The notes: generated by a model not told the origin, from the sequence alone. DNA of 64,000 nucleotides from KBS-83 sp051025295 (GCA_051025295.1 JBMGJV010000010.1), one strand, 5' to 3'. Counted from the first letter of the stretch, positions 45,011-54,723 are shown. Made by a program: numbers and translations.

Positions 45011-45661
45011 ATGGGACGCTACCACGCTCGTCGGCTCCGGCAGGACTGCGGGCTCGCCGCAATCGCCGCAATCCTCACCGCCTTGGCATTCTGGCTCACG
45101 CCGCCGCCGGACTTTCGCCACCGCGCGAGCATGGCAACTGCGTACAGTGCACTGTTCTTTTTGAGCTGGTCACTACTGCTCGGTCCCTGGCATGTCTTGC
45201 GGCGACGCCCGCTGCCCGTCAGCTTCGATCTCCGTCGCGACACGGGTGTCGCTGCCGGGCTGCTTGCACTGCTACACACCGGCATCGGCCTCACGGTTCA
45301 CCTGCGCGGCCGAATGTGGATGTACTTCCTGCGCCGGCTCCATCCGCCACGTTTACAGACGAATGCGTTCGGCGCAGCCAATTACACCGGCCTTTCGGCC
45401 GCAGCCGTTCTTCTCATGCTTCTGGCGATCTCGAACGACATCTCGCTCCGGCGCATAGGAGGGCCACGCTGGAAGAACCTGCAACGCTGGACGTACGCAG
45501 CCTTCGCTCTCACGGCTGCGCACGGCATCCTGTTTCAGACGGTCGAGAACCGCAAATCCGCGTGGGTGGTGGCATCTGCGATGCTTATCCTCGTCACGGT
45601 CGTGGGGCAAGCCCTTGCATTCGTACGGCGCAGACGAGCAATGCGCATCAGCGCCAAGTAG
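45011..45661 (+). CDS. Ferric-reductase-like haem membrane protein (MsrQ-like)
   Basis: A 216-residue protein with about six helices. ALLHTGIGLTVHLRG and TAAHGILFQ carry histidines placed as haem ligands in the ferric reductase/MsrQ family. No molybdopterin partner (MsrP) and no FAD domain is encoded nearby, so it resembles MsrQ only in its membrane part. It probably moves electrons across the membrane. It starts nine bases after the second transporter gene and runs 14 bases into the convergent GH15 gene. Confidence 0.65.
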   Translation: MGRYHARRLRQDCGLAAIAAILTALAFWLTPPPDFRHRASMATAYSALFFLSWSLLLGPWHVLRRRPLPVSFDLRRDTGVAAGLLALLHTGIGLTVHLRGRMWMYFLRRLHPPRLQTNAFGAANYTGLSAAAVLLMLLAISNDISLRRIGGPRWKNLQRWTYAAFALTAAHGILFQTVENRKSAWVVASAMLILVTVVGQALAFVRRRRAMRISAK

Positions 45662-47459
45662 GCAGATTTCCGGATAATGCACGATCGAGATAAGTAGCCG
45701 CGCTGATCAGAGCAAGATGCGTGAGCGCTTGCGGGAAATTCCCGAGGTGCCGACCGTTCCTGCCCAATTCCTCCGAGTAAAGTCCGACGTGGTTCGCATA
45801 GCCGAGCATCTTCTCGAAAAGCAGCCGCGCCTTGTCGAGCTCACCTGCGCGCGCCAGGCATTCGATGAACCAGAACGAGCACGCAGTGAATGCGCCCTCC
45901 GTTCCTGTGAGGCCGTCGGGCGTCTCGTTCGCCCGGTAGCGATACACGAGCGTATCGACCGTAAGCTGCTTCTCGATCGCGCGTAGCGTGCCAAGCCAGC
46001 GCGGGTCGCGCGGACTGATGAACCGGATCAGCGGCATCAGCAGAACTGCCGCGTCGAGGGTGTCCGATCCCTCGTGTTGCACAAACGACTGCAGAGGCTC
46101 ACTCCAGAAGTTCTTATGGATGTCGTCTGCGATCGCATTCCGCGTGCTGAACATCCAGTCGAGCGGGCCGGGCAGCGAGCGCTTTTGAGCGAGGCGAATG
46201 GCTCGATCGAACGCAACCCAGCACATCATGCGCGAGTGAAGAAAATTGTGCCGACCGCCACGCACCTCCCAGATTCCCTCGTCCGGACGATTCCAGTTCT
46301 TCGCCAGCCACTCCAATACGCGCTTCATCGACAGCCAGCCATCGTGGCTGATGCCCTCGCCGTATTTGTTGGCAAGATAGATCGCGTCGAACATCTCACC
46401 GTAAATATCGAGTTGCAGTTGCTTATAGGCTGCGTTGCCGATCCGGACCGGCCGGGAGTCCATGTAACCGCTGAAGTGATCGAGCGTCTGCTCGTCCAGC
46501 TTGTGCCGCCCATCGATGCCGTACATCACCTGCAGCGGCCCCTGCTCGGAGTTGTAGTCCATCAGCGAGCTCAACCACTTTTGAAACTGCTCTGCCTCTT
46601 CGATGTAGCCGAGCCGCATCATTGCGTACAGCGTGAACGACGCGTCGCGCAGCCAGACATAGCGGTAGTCCCAGTTGCGCTCTCCCCCGATCTGCTCCGG
46701 TAGTCCAAAGGTTGGCGCCGCAATGATCGAGCCATACTCGTGATCGGTCATCAGCTTCAGCGTCAGCACGGAGCGCGTGACCATCTCGCGCCAGCGGCCG
46801 CTGTACCGGGAGCGTCCGGCCCAGTCGCGCCAGAAGTTATTGGTCTGTTCGAAGCGGCCGTGGAGCAGCGTCTGATCGAGCGGACGGCTCAGTTCAGGGC
46901 AGTCCTCGCTGAAGCAGATGTATGCCGTGTCGCCCTCATCAAGTGTGAAGGTCGTCTTCACTCCGTCGCCGCTGATTTCAAGCGGGAACGGCGCCTTGAG
47001 CACCATCGCCGGCTGGTCTCCGCCGTCCGGTCGAAACACGACGGCATCATCGCGCTTCTCTACAGTGTGCGAGCGTCGTGCGTAATCGAAGCGAGGAAAA
47101 CAGCCAAGCAGGAACGTGATCTTGCCCTGGATCACGCGAATGCCACGCACCAGTTGATTCGGTGCGTTATCCCGCAGGATGGGCATGAAGTCTGTAATCT
47201 CGGCGATGCCGTGATCCGAGAGAAAGCGCGTCAGCAGGACATTGCTCTGCGGAAGGTAGAGCTGCTTACTCCGCTCACCATCCAGTTCGGGTTTCACACA
47301 GAAGTAGCCGCCCTTGTCAGCGTCAAGGAGCGCCGCAAAGATCGTCGGCGAATCGAAGCGCGGAAAGCAGCAGAAATCGATGGATCCCTGCATGCTGACC
47401 AGGGCGATGGAGCGCATATTGCCGATAACGCCGTAGTCTTCGATCGGGCGGAAGTCCAT
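45648..47459 (-). CDS. Glycoside hydrolase family 15 (glucoamylase/trehalase-like)
   Basis: A 603-residue GH15 enzyme without a signal peptide. The N-terminal beta-sandwich starts IEDYGVIGNMRSIALVSMQGSIDF. The (alpha/alpha)6 barrel has GGERNWDYRYVWLRDASF, including the substrate-binding WLRD, and ends with the catalytic glutamate region GLTGTEGAFTACSFWF. Bacterial cytoplasmic members hydrolyse trehalose or alpha-glucosides. It lies 53 bases downstream of hpnE on the same strand and could be the last gene of the hopanoid operon, or an independent gene with an unseen promoter. Confidence 0.88.
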   Translation of the reverse strand: MDFRPIEDYGVIGNMRSIALVSMQGSIDFCCFPRFDSPTIFAALLDADKGGYFCVKPELDGERSKQLYLPQSNVLLTRFLSDHGIAEITDFMPILRDNAPNQLVRGIRVIQGKITFLLGCFPRFDYARRSHTVEKRDDAVVFRPDGGDQPAMVLKAPFPLEISGDGVKTTFTLDEGDTAYICFSEDCPELSRPLDQTLLHGRFEQTNNFWRDWAGRSRYSGRWREMVTRSVLTLKLMTDHEYGSIIAAPTFGLPEQIGGERNWDYRYVWLRDASFTLYAMMRLGYIEEAEQFQKWLSSLMDYNSEQGPLQVMYGIDGRHKLDEQTLDHFSGYMDSRPVRIGNAAYKQLQLDIYGEMFDAIYLANKYGEGISHDGWLSMKRVLEWLAKNWNRPDEGIWEVRGGRHNFLHSRMMCWVAFDRAIRLAQKRSLPGPLDWMFSTRNAIADDIHKNFWSEPLQSFVQHEGSDTLDAAVLLMPLIRFISPRDPRWLGTLRAIEKQLTVDTLVYRYRANETPDGLTGTEGAFTACSFWFIECLARAGELDKARLLFEKMLGYANHVGLYSEELGRNGRHLGNFPQALTHLALISAATYLDRALSGNLPTWR

Positions 47460-47512
47460 GCTGTGCGTGTTCCCTCCGGCTCATTGGATGCGCATTGTGC
47501 ATCGCCAACGCG

Positions 47513-48925
47513 TCAGGGCAGCAGACGCATCAGCCCACGGCGCGGAAGGTCAGGCACAAGATACTTCGCCGTGCGACCGGATTGCCGCGCGATCGCTTCG
47601 GCTGCCAGATAGCCGCTGCGCGCCGCACTCTCCATCGTGGCTGGCCAGCCGGTAGCCGTCCAATCACCAGCAAGGTAGAGACCGGGCCACTCCGTCTCTG
47701 CGGCGGGCCGCAGCCTGTCGAGCCCCGGAACGATGGAGTAGGTTGCTCGCATCTCCTTGACCACAGCTGCCTTGATCAAACGCGCCTCGCGCACAGCAGG
47801 AAAGAACATCGCCAGCTCACGTGCCGCGAGGTCGATGATGGCCTGCCGCTCCATCGAGACAAGCGACTTCGATGCACTCACCACGAGCTCGATGAGGTAT
47901 CCCGCGCGTTCATGCTGACGTTCGGGCTGCAGCCGCGATGTGTTGTAGAGCCACTGCATTGTTGTATCGAGCAGCACGGCGTGGTCAAGATCCGTGATCT
48001 CGCGATCGAACCACAAATGAATGCCGGTGAGTGGCGAATGATCGAAGCCAGTGAGCAGTTCGCGCAGACGCTCCCGCTCGTCACCAGCTGGCAGGATCGG
48101 CAGCATTTTCGCGAGCCCTTCGAACGAGAGCGCCAGCACAACAGAGTCGAAGGAGCGCTCTTCCCCGCTCACCTTGAGCTTCCATCGCTGGGTAACGGAG
48201 TCAAAGCGAAGGGCTTCGACCGATGAGCGCAGCCGGATGGTGCCACCTGCGGATTCGATGGCCGAGGCCACATACCCGTAGAGCTCACTTAACGGCACAC
48301 GCGGCACGCCCATGTGGCCGGCCTGCGCGGAATAGAGAAATGCCTCACGGAACACCTTCGCCGCGTAGCGCAGCGAGATGCGTTCCGGATCCTCGTTGAG
48401 TGCGCTGAAGAGAACGGGCTTCCAGAAGTGCTCAATGGCACGCTCGGTCTGGCCAGTGTGCTTCATCCAATCCGCGAAGTTCTCCTCATCGTGCTCAAGC
48501 CGAGTACCGCGCAGAAAGACGGCAATGGCGCGTGCGATGGCGAGCTTATCGCGAATGCCGAGGGCACCAGCGGTGAGAAACGAAGGGGTGGTGTGAAGCG
48601 GGGCCGGCAGTGGCGACGGCGCGAGGCGGGTGCGACGGCCGCCAGGCTCGAGGAAGGTGATCGCGTCTGACCAGCGGATACGGTCAGAAGCATCTGCCCG
48701 CTTGAGCAGATCAATGAGATTCGTGCAACAGCCGAGCACAATATGCTGGCAGTTATCGATGACCTCACCGACTCCGGGGTGAAGGTACGACGACGCGCGG
48801 CCCCCGACGTAGGGACGCCGCTCAAACAGCTCGACGGCAGATCCATCCTGGGCCAGCGCACAGGCAGCAGCCAGCCCGGCGACACCGGCTCCCACAACGG
48901 CAACGCGCTGTGGCTGAGCGCTCAA
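47513..48925 (-). CDS. hpnE: Hydroxysqualene dehydroxylase HpnE
   Basis: A 470-residue FAD-dependent phytoene-desaturase-like oxidoreductase. VAVVGAGVAGLAAACALAQ opens the FAD site and VGGRASSY completes the Rossmann motif. The C-terminal part has LYLAGDWTATGWPATMESA, the second FAD contact. HpnE removes the hydroxyl of hydroxysqualene to give squalene, with a reduced flavin. It overlaps hpnD by four bases. Length and motifs match the family. Confidence 0.95.
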   Translation of the reverse strand: MSAQPQRVAVVGAGVAGLAAACALAQDGSAVELFERRPYVGGRASSYLHPGVGEVIDNCQHIVLGCCTNLIDLLKRADASDRIRWSDAITFLEPGGRRTRLAPSPLPAPLHTTPSFLTAGALGIRDKLAIARAIAVFLRGTRLEHDEENFADWMKHTGQTERAIEHFWKPVLFSALNEDPERISLRYAAKVFREAFLYSAQAGHMGVPRVPLSELYGYVASAIESAGGTIRLRSSVEALRFDSVTQRWKLKVSGEERSFDSVVLALSFEGLAKMLPILPAGDERERLRELLTGFDHSPLTGIHLWFDREITDLDHAVLLDTTMQWLYNTSRLQPERQHERAGYLIELVVSASKSLVSMERQAIIDLAARELAMFFPAVREARLIKAAVVKEMRATYSIVPGLDRLRPAAETEWPGLYLAGDWTATGWPATMESAARSGYLAAEAIARQSGRTAKYLVPDLPRRGLMRLLP

Positions 48926-49881
48926 CGAGACAGACCCGCCGCCGCTGGGCGTCGCGAGCGTGCCCGGAGAAGCAGCATGCGCGTCATTCCACCGGAGAGC
49001 ATCGCCAGCTTCTGCCAGGTGGGCACCTGAATGCGTGCACTGAAAACATCGAACTTGTTAGCTTCTATGCGCGAGAGTAGACGCGCATAGATGTTCACGA
49101 GCACGCGCAGCGCGGGCCGACTGTCGGCATCGATGAGAGGCAGCAGCCGGTCGGCGGACTGGTAGTAGAAATGCGCCCGGCGTGCAACGCCGGCCAGAAC
49201 GCGGCGCTGTGCATCGGTGACATCGCTCCCGGTACGCACGGTGGCCAACTCCGCAGGGCTGGTGCCCGCGGCATCCAGCTCGTCAGCGGGGATGTAGACT
49301 CGGCCACGCTCAGCGTCCTCGCGCACATCCCGCAGAATGTTGGTCAACTGGAAGGCTATGCCGGTCTCCTCAGCCAGCTTCTCCGCATCGGTTCCATGGC
49401 TTCCCTTCTGATAGCCAAAGATATGGATGCAGACCAGCCCGACAACCGACGCAACGTAATAACAGTAGCGATAGAGATCAGGGAAGGTTGCGAATGTGTC
49501 GAGCCCTTCCTCGTTGCGGCGATTCTCGGCTTCAGGCCGAAGGTCCATCGCCGTGCCCTGGATCAACTGCTCGAGTAACTGATCGGGGATCGAGAAGCGA
49601 TGCTGGGCATCCCGCACTGCAATGAAGACCGGGTCATAGAGTGCAGCATCGGTGCGCCACTGCTCGGTCCAGTGCGCGAGTTCGGCGCGGCGGGTGGCGT
49701 GGTCCTTACTTTCGTCGTCGGAGATGTCATCCGCGCGGCGCATGAAGGCATAGATCGCGCACATCGCATCCCGCTTCTGTGGTGGCAGCGCAATGAAGGA
49801 GTAATAGAAGTTTCGTGCTTCACGCTTCGCGATCGCCCGGCAGTTCGCGTACGCGGCGTCAATCTCGCGCTGGGAGATCAA
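48922..49881 (-). CDS. hpnD: Presqualene diphosphate synthase HpnD
   Basis: A 319-residue squalene/phytoene synthase fold enzyme. The two aspartate-rich sites are D51-D52-I-S-D55-D56 in MRRADDISDDES and NILRDVREDAERGRVYIP near residue 190. HpnD joins two farnesyl diphosphates to presqualene diphosphate. Overlaps of four bases with hpnC and hpnE show translational coupling. Confidence 0.95.
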   Translation of the reverse strand: MISQREIDAAYANCRAIAKREARNFYYSFIALPPQKRDAMCAIYAFMRRADDISDDESKDHATRRAELAHWTEQWRTDAALYDPVFIAVRDAQHRFSIPDQLLEQLIQGTAMDLRPEAENRRNEEGLDTFATFPDLYRYCYYVASVVGLVCIHIFGYQKGSHGTDAEKLAEETGIAFQLTNILRDVREDAERGRVYIPADELDAAGTSPAELATVRTGSDVTDAQRRVLAGVARRAHFYYQSADRLLPLIDADSRPALRVLVNIYARLLSRIEANKFDVFSARIQVPTWQKLAMLSGGMTRMLLLRARSRRPAAAGLSR

Positions 49882-50846
49882 GCAAGACTACTCCCCGGGC
49901 GCAGACCCGGCACATACCGGCCCGCGAGCGCCACCCCGAGCAACCGCACCTTGCGCGCCTTCGAGATCACTGGACGCCGGGTGAGCACATCGTAGTCCTG
50001 TTGCTCGATCGCACGCAGTATTTCAAGGCCGCCGCGCGTGAACAGATCGAGATCCACCGCAAGTTCGCGATCAACAATACGAATCAGCGGAGCGCCACGA
50101 CAGAACATCGTGCGTGCGTCGGTCACCTGCTGACGGAGCAGCGAGCGAAACGACGGAGTGGCTCGACGCTCTGCAATCATCGCTTCTGTCACACCCGCGG
50201 TGCTCATTGCATCTTGCGGAAGGTACACGCGTCCACGATCCCAGTCCTGCGCGACATCCTGCCAGAAGTTCGCTAACTGCAGCGCGGTGCAGGTCTCATC
50301 GGAGAGACGGAAGCGCTCCTCATCGCGATATCCGCATGCATAGAGAACGAGTCGCCCTACGGGATTGGCAGAGTACCGGCAGTAGTTGAGCACTTCGTCC
50401 GTGTTCGCGTACCGAGTCACAATCTGATCCTGCCGAAATGCGACCAGCAGATCGGAGAACGGCTCCTGCGGAATGTCACACACGCGGATCGTTTCGCGCA
50501 GCGCAACGAAGACCGGGTGTCGCGCCTCACCGCGATAGCAGGCGTCCAGCTCCTGCTGCCACAGTGCGAGCAGAGCCAGCGCCTGCTCCGCACTCCCTAC
50601 CTCATCACCAAGATCATCCGAGATGCGGCAGTACGCGTAGATACTGTGAAAGTGCGGCCGTAGACGCGTCGGCAACAGGCGCGAGGCGACGTGGAAGTTT
50701 TCGTAATGCGTCTCGGCCAGGGTGCGGCAATACTGCTGCGCTTCGGCAAGAGTCGGCGCTATGTCGGGAATGCGATACGAATCCGGCAGCGCAGCCCAGC
50801 CCTGCTCGATCAACTGCTCGGTCGCGGCAGCCGCAGCCGTGCTCAT
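49878..50846 (-). CDS. hpnC: Hydroxysqualene synthase HpnC
   Basis: A 322-residue paralogue of HpnD. The first aspartate site is D77-D78-L-G-D81 in CRISDDLGDEVG, and the second is NFWQDVAQDWDRGRVYLP. The N-terminal extension and the conserved YENFHVASRLLPTRLRPH distinguish HpnC. It rearranges presqualene diphosphate to hydroxysqualene. Its first bases overlap the stop of the dehydrogenase gene upstream by four bases. Confidence 0.95.
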   Translation of the reverse strand: MSTAAAAATEQLIEQGWAALPDSYRIPDIAPTLAEAQQYCRTLAETHYENFHVASRLLPTRLRPHFHSIYAYCRISDDLGDEVGSAEQALALLALWQQELDACYRGEARHPVFVALRETIRVCDIPQEPFSDLLVAFRQDQIVTRYANTDEVLNYCRYSANPVGRLVLYACGYRDEERFRLSDETCTALQLANFWQDVAQDWDRGRVYLPQDAMSTAGVTEAMIAERRATPSFRSLLRQQVTDARTMFCRGAPLIRIVDRELAVDLDLFTRGGLEILRAIEQQDYDVLTRRPVISKARKVRLLGVALAGRYVPGLRPGSSLA

Positions 50847-51886
50847 GGCAGGATCACCGTTTTAATCTCGTTGGTGCGGTGCAGCATCCCGGCGAACACG
50901 GCAGCCAGGTCGCGCAGCGGCGCGTGTCCAGTAATGAACGCATCCGCATCGAAGCGCCGATCTGCGATCAGCTCGAGCGCCTGCCGGCACACCGCGGGCG
51001 TGTGATGGAAGCTGGCCTTCAGCTCAATATCGTTGTAGTGCAGATGATTGGTGTCTAGCTCTACGCGCGTTCCCTGTGCGGGGCCGCCGAAGAAGTTCAC
51101 CAGTCCGCCACGACGCACCATGTCGACCGCCCACTGCCAGGTCAACGGCAACGCGACACACTCGACCGCAATGTCGACGCCGCGATGATCAGGCGTGAGC
51201 GCGCGCACAGCGGCAACGGCGTTGTCGACGCGCGTGGTCTGGATCACCTGCTTCGCGCCGAGGCGCCGGGCGGCCTTCACCTGCTGGTCGTGCTTCACGA
51301 CCGCGATCACGTTCGCTCCGCTCAACGAAGCGGCGTGGATCATCAGCAATCCGATCGGCCCCGCGCCAATGACGGCCATCAGGTCACCCGGGCGCACGCG
51401 GCTCTCCTCAAGGCCGCGCAGTACGCAGGCCAGCGGCTCGGTTAAGGCCGCGTGCTCATCGGTGACACGCGATGGCACAGGGAGGGTGTTCTTCTCAACT
51501 ATACGCGCAGGAACACGGATCCACTCGGCGTAGGCGCCATTGTTGAAGAGCAGATCCTCGCAAAGATTCTGCTGTCCGCGTCCACACCAGTAGCAGCGAT
51601 CGCATGGGGCAGAGTTGAGTGCGACCACGCGCATGCCCGGCTCAAACTGCGTCACTCCTTCGCCGACAGAGGCGACTACCCCCGCCAGCTCATGGCCAAA
51701 CAGAGCGGGCATCTTCAGCATGCGGGCGTGATAGCCACGGCGGAAGACCTTCAGATCGGTGCCGCAGGTCAGCGCGGCGCGGACGCGGACGACGATCTCC
51801 CCGGGACCGGGGATCGGCCGCTCTACCGCTTCGATCCGAATATCTTCCTTGCCGTACAGGACGGCTGCCTGCATACCGATCCCCAT
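50843..51886 (-). CDS. Zinc-dependent MDR alcohol dehydrogenase in the hopanoid operon
   Basis: A 347-residue medium-chain dehydrogenase. Catalytic zinc ligands are C41 in TCGTDLK, H65-E66 in FGHELAGVV, and structural zinc is held by C95, C98, C101 and C109 in APCDRCYWCGRGQQNLC. The cofactor motif is MAVIGAGPIGLLMIH, and the next strand, SGANVIAVVKHDQQ, ends in Lys rather than Asp, a point bearing on NADH/NADPH choice. Such enzymes convert sugars, polyols or aldehydes. It is translationally coupled to hpnC and sits 29 bases after a second similar gene. Its role in hopanoid synthesis is not described to my knowledge. Confidence 0.85.
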   Translation of the reverse strand: MGIGMQAAVLYGKEDIRIEAVERPIPGPGEIVVRVRAALTCGTDLKVFRRGYHARMLKMPALFGHELAGVVASVGEGVTQFEPGMRVVALNSAPCDRCYWCGRGQQNLCEDLLFNNGAYAEWIRVPARIVEKNTLPVPSRVTDEHAALTEPLACVLRGLEESRVRPGDLMAVIGAGPIGLLMIHAASLSGANVIAVVKHDQQVKAARRLGAKQVIQTTRVDNAVAAVRALTPDHRGVDIAVECVALPLTWQWAVDMVRRGGLVNFFGGPAQGTRVELDTNHLHYNDIELKASFHHTPAVCRQALELIADRRFDADAFITGHAPLRDLAAVFAGMLHRTNEIKTVILP

Positions 51887-51915
51887 ACCCTTATTTTCTC
51901 ACTTTGGGCCGGTCG

Positions 51916-53028
51916 TCAACGGCCCGGCTCGATCATGACCTTCATAGAGTCCGGGTGCGGCACGGACGCGAACTGGATTGCCTCCGCCGCCTCGGAGAGC
52001 GGAAAGCGGTGCGAAATCAACCGGGTCAGGTCGTAACCATTCCGGTAGCCGTCGATCACCATCCGGACGCCCTCGTCCTGGATCTCGGCCGAGGAACTGT
52101 AGGAGCCCATCAAGGTCTTTTCATCCATGCAGACGGTCGCCGGGTCAAAGGTCGCATCGCCGTGCTGTGTCTGGGCAAACAGCATGATCCGGCCCCCGCA
52201 CCGCGCGGCGTCCATGGCTGTCCGGATCAGCCCATTGCCGCCAACCGCCAGCATCACCGCGTCCGCACCACGCCCTTCGCTTTCGGCACGAACCCGCTCG
52301 ACCACGTTCTCCGTGCTGGCGTCGATCGGGTGCTCCAGACCATAGGTACGCGCAATCGCGTGCCGCTGCGGGTAAAGATCGGAGGTCAATACCTTGGCTC
52401 CGGTCCGCCGGGCCAGGGTGGCCAGCAGTATCCCAATCGGGCCCTGTCCAATGACCAGAACTGTTTCGTCCGGCTGCAGGTTCAGCACCCGGACGCCTTT
52501 GTAGGTAGTGTTCAGCGGCTCAATGAACGCAGCCTGTTCAAAGGGCAGGTCCTTTGGCAGCTTGATGAGCCCGCGGCGAACAATCCAGTCCATGACGCGG
52601 ATGTACTCGGCAAAGCCGCCGCCGGATGGCTCATATCCCGCCGTACAGCCCACGCGCTTGTAGTCGTTGCACTGGGCAAAAGTCTTCTTGCGGCAGTAGT
52701 AGCAGTCGCCGCAGGGCGAATGGTGGAAGGCCATGGCGTGATCGCCCACCGTCCAACCCTCAACGTCCTCGCCCACAGCGGCGACGATGCCGGCGATCTC
52801 GTGCCCAAAGATGCGTGGGGCAGAGTGTGAGCCGCTGTGGATCTTCTTCAGGTCCGTCCCGCACACGCCGCAGGTGACTACCTGTAGCAGGATCTCGCCG
52901 CGACCGATGCGCGGCACTGGCACGCTCTCGACGCGTACATCGTTCACCCCGCGATACACCGCGGCCTGCATCGTCTCCGAAATCGACCGCACGGTGACGG
53001 TCTCCTGTTCAACGGTGGCTGTCTGCAT
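51916..53028 (-). CDS. Second zinc-dependent MDR dehydrogenase, overlapping hpnG
   Basis: A 370-residue medium-chain dehydrogenase of the sorbitol/threonine dehydrogenase type. Catalytic C56 lies in GVCGTDLKK, H76-E77 in FGHEIAGIV, and the structural zinc cysteines are C106, C109, C112 and C120 in SPCGDCYYCRKKTFAQC. The cofactor loop is VLVIGQGPIGILLAT and the following strand ends LTSDLYPQR with an aspartate, favouring NAD(H). The inner ATG with AGGGGAA upstream was chosen; it overlaps the end of hpnG by 20 bases. Only partly similar to the next gene, so the two are not a recent duplication. Confidence 0.85.
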   Translation of the reverse strand: MQTATVEQETVTVRSISETMQAAVYRGVNDVRVESVPVPRIGRGEILLQVVTCGVCGTDLKKIHSGSHSAPRIFGHEIAGIVAAVGEDVEGWTVGDHAMAFHHSPCGDCYYCRKKTFAQCNDYKRVGCTAGYEPSGGGFAEYIRVMDWIVRRGLIKLPKDLPFEQAAFIEPLNTTYKGVRVLNLQPDETVLVIGQGPIGILLATLARRTGAKVLTSDLYPQRHAIARTYGLEHPIDASTENVVERVRAESEGRGADAVMLAVGGNGLIRTAMDAARCGGRIMLFAQTQHGDATFDPATVCMDEKTLMGSYSSSAEIQDEGVRMVIDGYRNGYDLTRLISHRFPLSEAAEAIQFASVPHPDSMKVMIEPGR

Positions 53029-53731
53029 AGTTCCCCTGGGTCGTCCCTGCCTCACGGGACTGAATCGTGGATAACCAGCGCTGGACGGTGCGACCCAGCG
53101 CCTCAGCGCCGCTCCGGCCGTTCCTGCCCATGCGCAGCAATGGTGCAATATATCGCGGCCGCGGCAGTACATACGTGACCAGTTGCGGCAAACGCAGTTG
53201 ATGATCGACCACGAACTGGTTCAGATCGGGCAGCTCTTCATTGGCGCTGTCGGTAATCGCCTTCCAGCAGAAGAACGGGATGTTCTGCTCCTGCGCGAGC
53301 TTCGCGACGGCTGCAGCTTCCATGTCAACCAACGACACGCCCCACTGCTCCGCACGGCTGCGCTTTTCCTGGCGACCGAGGATGCGCGGCGACGTTACGA
53401 GCTTGAGCGCGTTGGCTTCGTTCGCTGTGCGGTAGCGGTTGCCGCCCACCTCGTCGATGACTTCGCCGACGTCGTAAGTCTTCCCGGGCTGAACACCGCA
53501 GGACGTCGCGCCGGCCCAGCCAATGGACACAAGCGCGTCGAGCGCGCCATGGGAAGCAAGCTGCTCGACAGCCCGCTTTGCGTTCTCTACGCCCATGCCG
53601 CCAGCGATTGCCAGCGCGGCGAACTGCCCGTGCTGCTGCAGGTACGTGCCGTCTGGCTGGCGCACCCAGCCCCGCACCAGCGGCTTCAACTCAGCGGGGA
53701 GAGCGGCGACGATGCCAACGCGATAGCTCAT
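53009..53731 (-). CDS. hpnG: Hopanoid-associated phosphorylase HpnG
   Basis: A 240-residue nucleoside-phosphorylase-like protein. VGIVAALPAELKPLVRG is the phosphate-site start, GGMGVENAKRAVEQL follows, and SLVDMEAAAVAKLA holds the glutamate that binds the ribose. HpnG removes adenine from adenosylhopane, giving (phospho)ribosylhopane. It overlaps hpnA by four bases and the second dehydrogenase gene by 20 bases, so translation of all three is coupled. Confidence 0.93.
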   Translation of the reverse strand: MSYRVGIVAALPAELKPLVRGWVRQPDGTYLQQHGQFAALAIAGGMGVENAKRAVEQLASHGALDALVSIGWAGATSCGVQPGKTYDVGEVIDEVGGNRYRTANEANALKLVTSPRILGRQEKRSRAEQWGVSLVDMEAAAVAKLAQEQNIPFFCWKAITDSANEELPDLNQFVVDHQLRLPQLVTYVLPRPRYIAPLLRMGRNGRSGAEALGRTVQRWLSTIQSREAGTTQGNYADSHR

Positions 53732-54723
53732 GACTGCGGCGCATATCCGTGCGCGCGAAACCAGTCAATGGCGCAGCGAAGCGCCGCATACACCGGCACC
53801 ACGTGGAACCCAAGGTCGCGCTCTGCCTTGGCGGAGGAGGCGAACATCTTCTTACGGCCCATGCGCACGGCCTCGACTGTAGCGCGCGGCTCTTTGCCGC
53901 GCAGCCGACCGGTGACCGTCTCGTCAAAGAAGGCGAACGCCATAGCCAGCGCGTGCGGCACCTTCATCGTCGGTGAGGGAAGACCCGTGATCGCAGACAT
54001 TTTGTCCAGTATCTGCTTCAGGGAGAGATTCTCGCCACCTAGAATGTAGCGGTCACCTGGAGTGCCACGCTCGAGCGCCGCGACATACGTGGTCGCGACT
54101 TCCGTTACGTCCACCAGGTTGAGTCCCGTATCGACGTAGGCCGGGAAGCGCCGGTTGAGGAAGTCGACGATGATCTGCCCGGTCGGGGTCGGCTTCAGAT
54201 CGGCGGAACCGACGGGCGTGGTCGGGTTCAGGATGATGACGTTCTGCCCGGCGCGCGCGGCGGCGATCGCCTCCTGCTCCGCGAGGTACTTCGAGCGCTT
54301 GTAGTGGCCGATCATGTCATCGAGCGACACTGGCGAGCTCTCATCGACGATCGTTCCGTCGGAGCGGAAGCCCATCGTCGCCACGCTCGACGTGTAGATC
54401 ACGCGCCGCACGCGAGCTTCGCGGGCCGCGGCCAGTAGCTGTCGCGTGCCATTGACGTTGGCGGCGTACATGGCCTGCGGATCGCGCACCCAGAGACGGT
54501 AGTCTGCGGCGACATGGACCAGCACATCGCAATCAGCAAGCGCGGACTGAAAACTAGAGACGTCCCGCAGATCACCAATTACGGTGTCACCGCTCAGACC
54601 AGCGAGATTATCGAGCCGGCTCGTAGAGCGAACGAGAAGGCGCAACCGTGCACCAGATTGAGCAAAGGCCTGCGCTACGTGGCTACCGACGAACCCGGTT
54701 GCACCGGTCAGAAAGACGTTCAT
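53728..54723 (-). CDS. hpnA: Hopanoid-associated sugar epimerase-like SDR HpnA
   Basis: A 331-residue extended SDR. LTGATGFVGSHVAQ binds NAD(P), HVAADYRLWVRDP is the family signature, and the catalytic YxxxK is YKRSKYLAEQEA. HpnA is present in most hopanoid operons, but its reaction is not firmly known. It resembles dihydroflavonol reductases, so reduction of a carbonyl on the side chain is possible. It is downstream of the small unknown gene with 59 bases between. Confidence 0.92.
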   Translation of the reverse strand: MNVFLTGATGFVGSHVAQAFAQSGARLRLLVRSTSRLDNLAGLSGDTVIGDLRDVSSFQSALADCDVLVHVAADYRLWVRDPQAMYAANVNGTRQLLAAAREARVRRVIYTSSVATMGFRSDGTIVDESSPVSLDDMIGHYKRSKYLAEQEAIAAARAGQNVIILNPTTPVGSADLKPTPTGQIIVDFLNRRFPAYVDTGLNLVDVTEVATTYVAALERGTPGDRYILGGENLSLKQILDKMSAITGLPSPTMKVPHALAMAFAFFDETVTGRLRGKEPRATVEAVRMGRKKMFASSAKAERDLGFHVVPVYAALRCAIDWFRAHGYAPQS

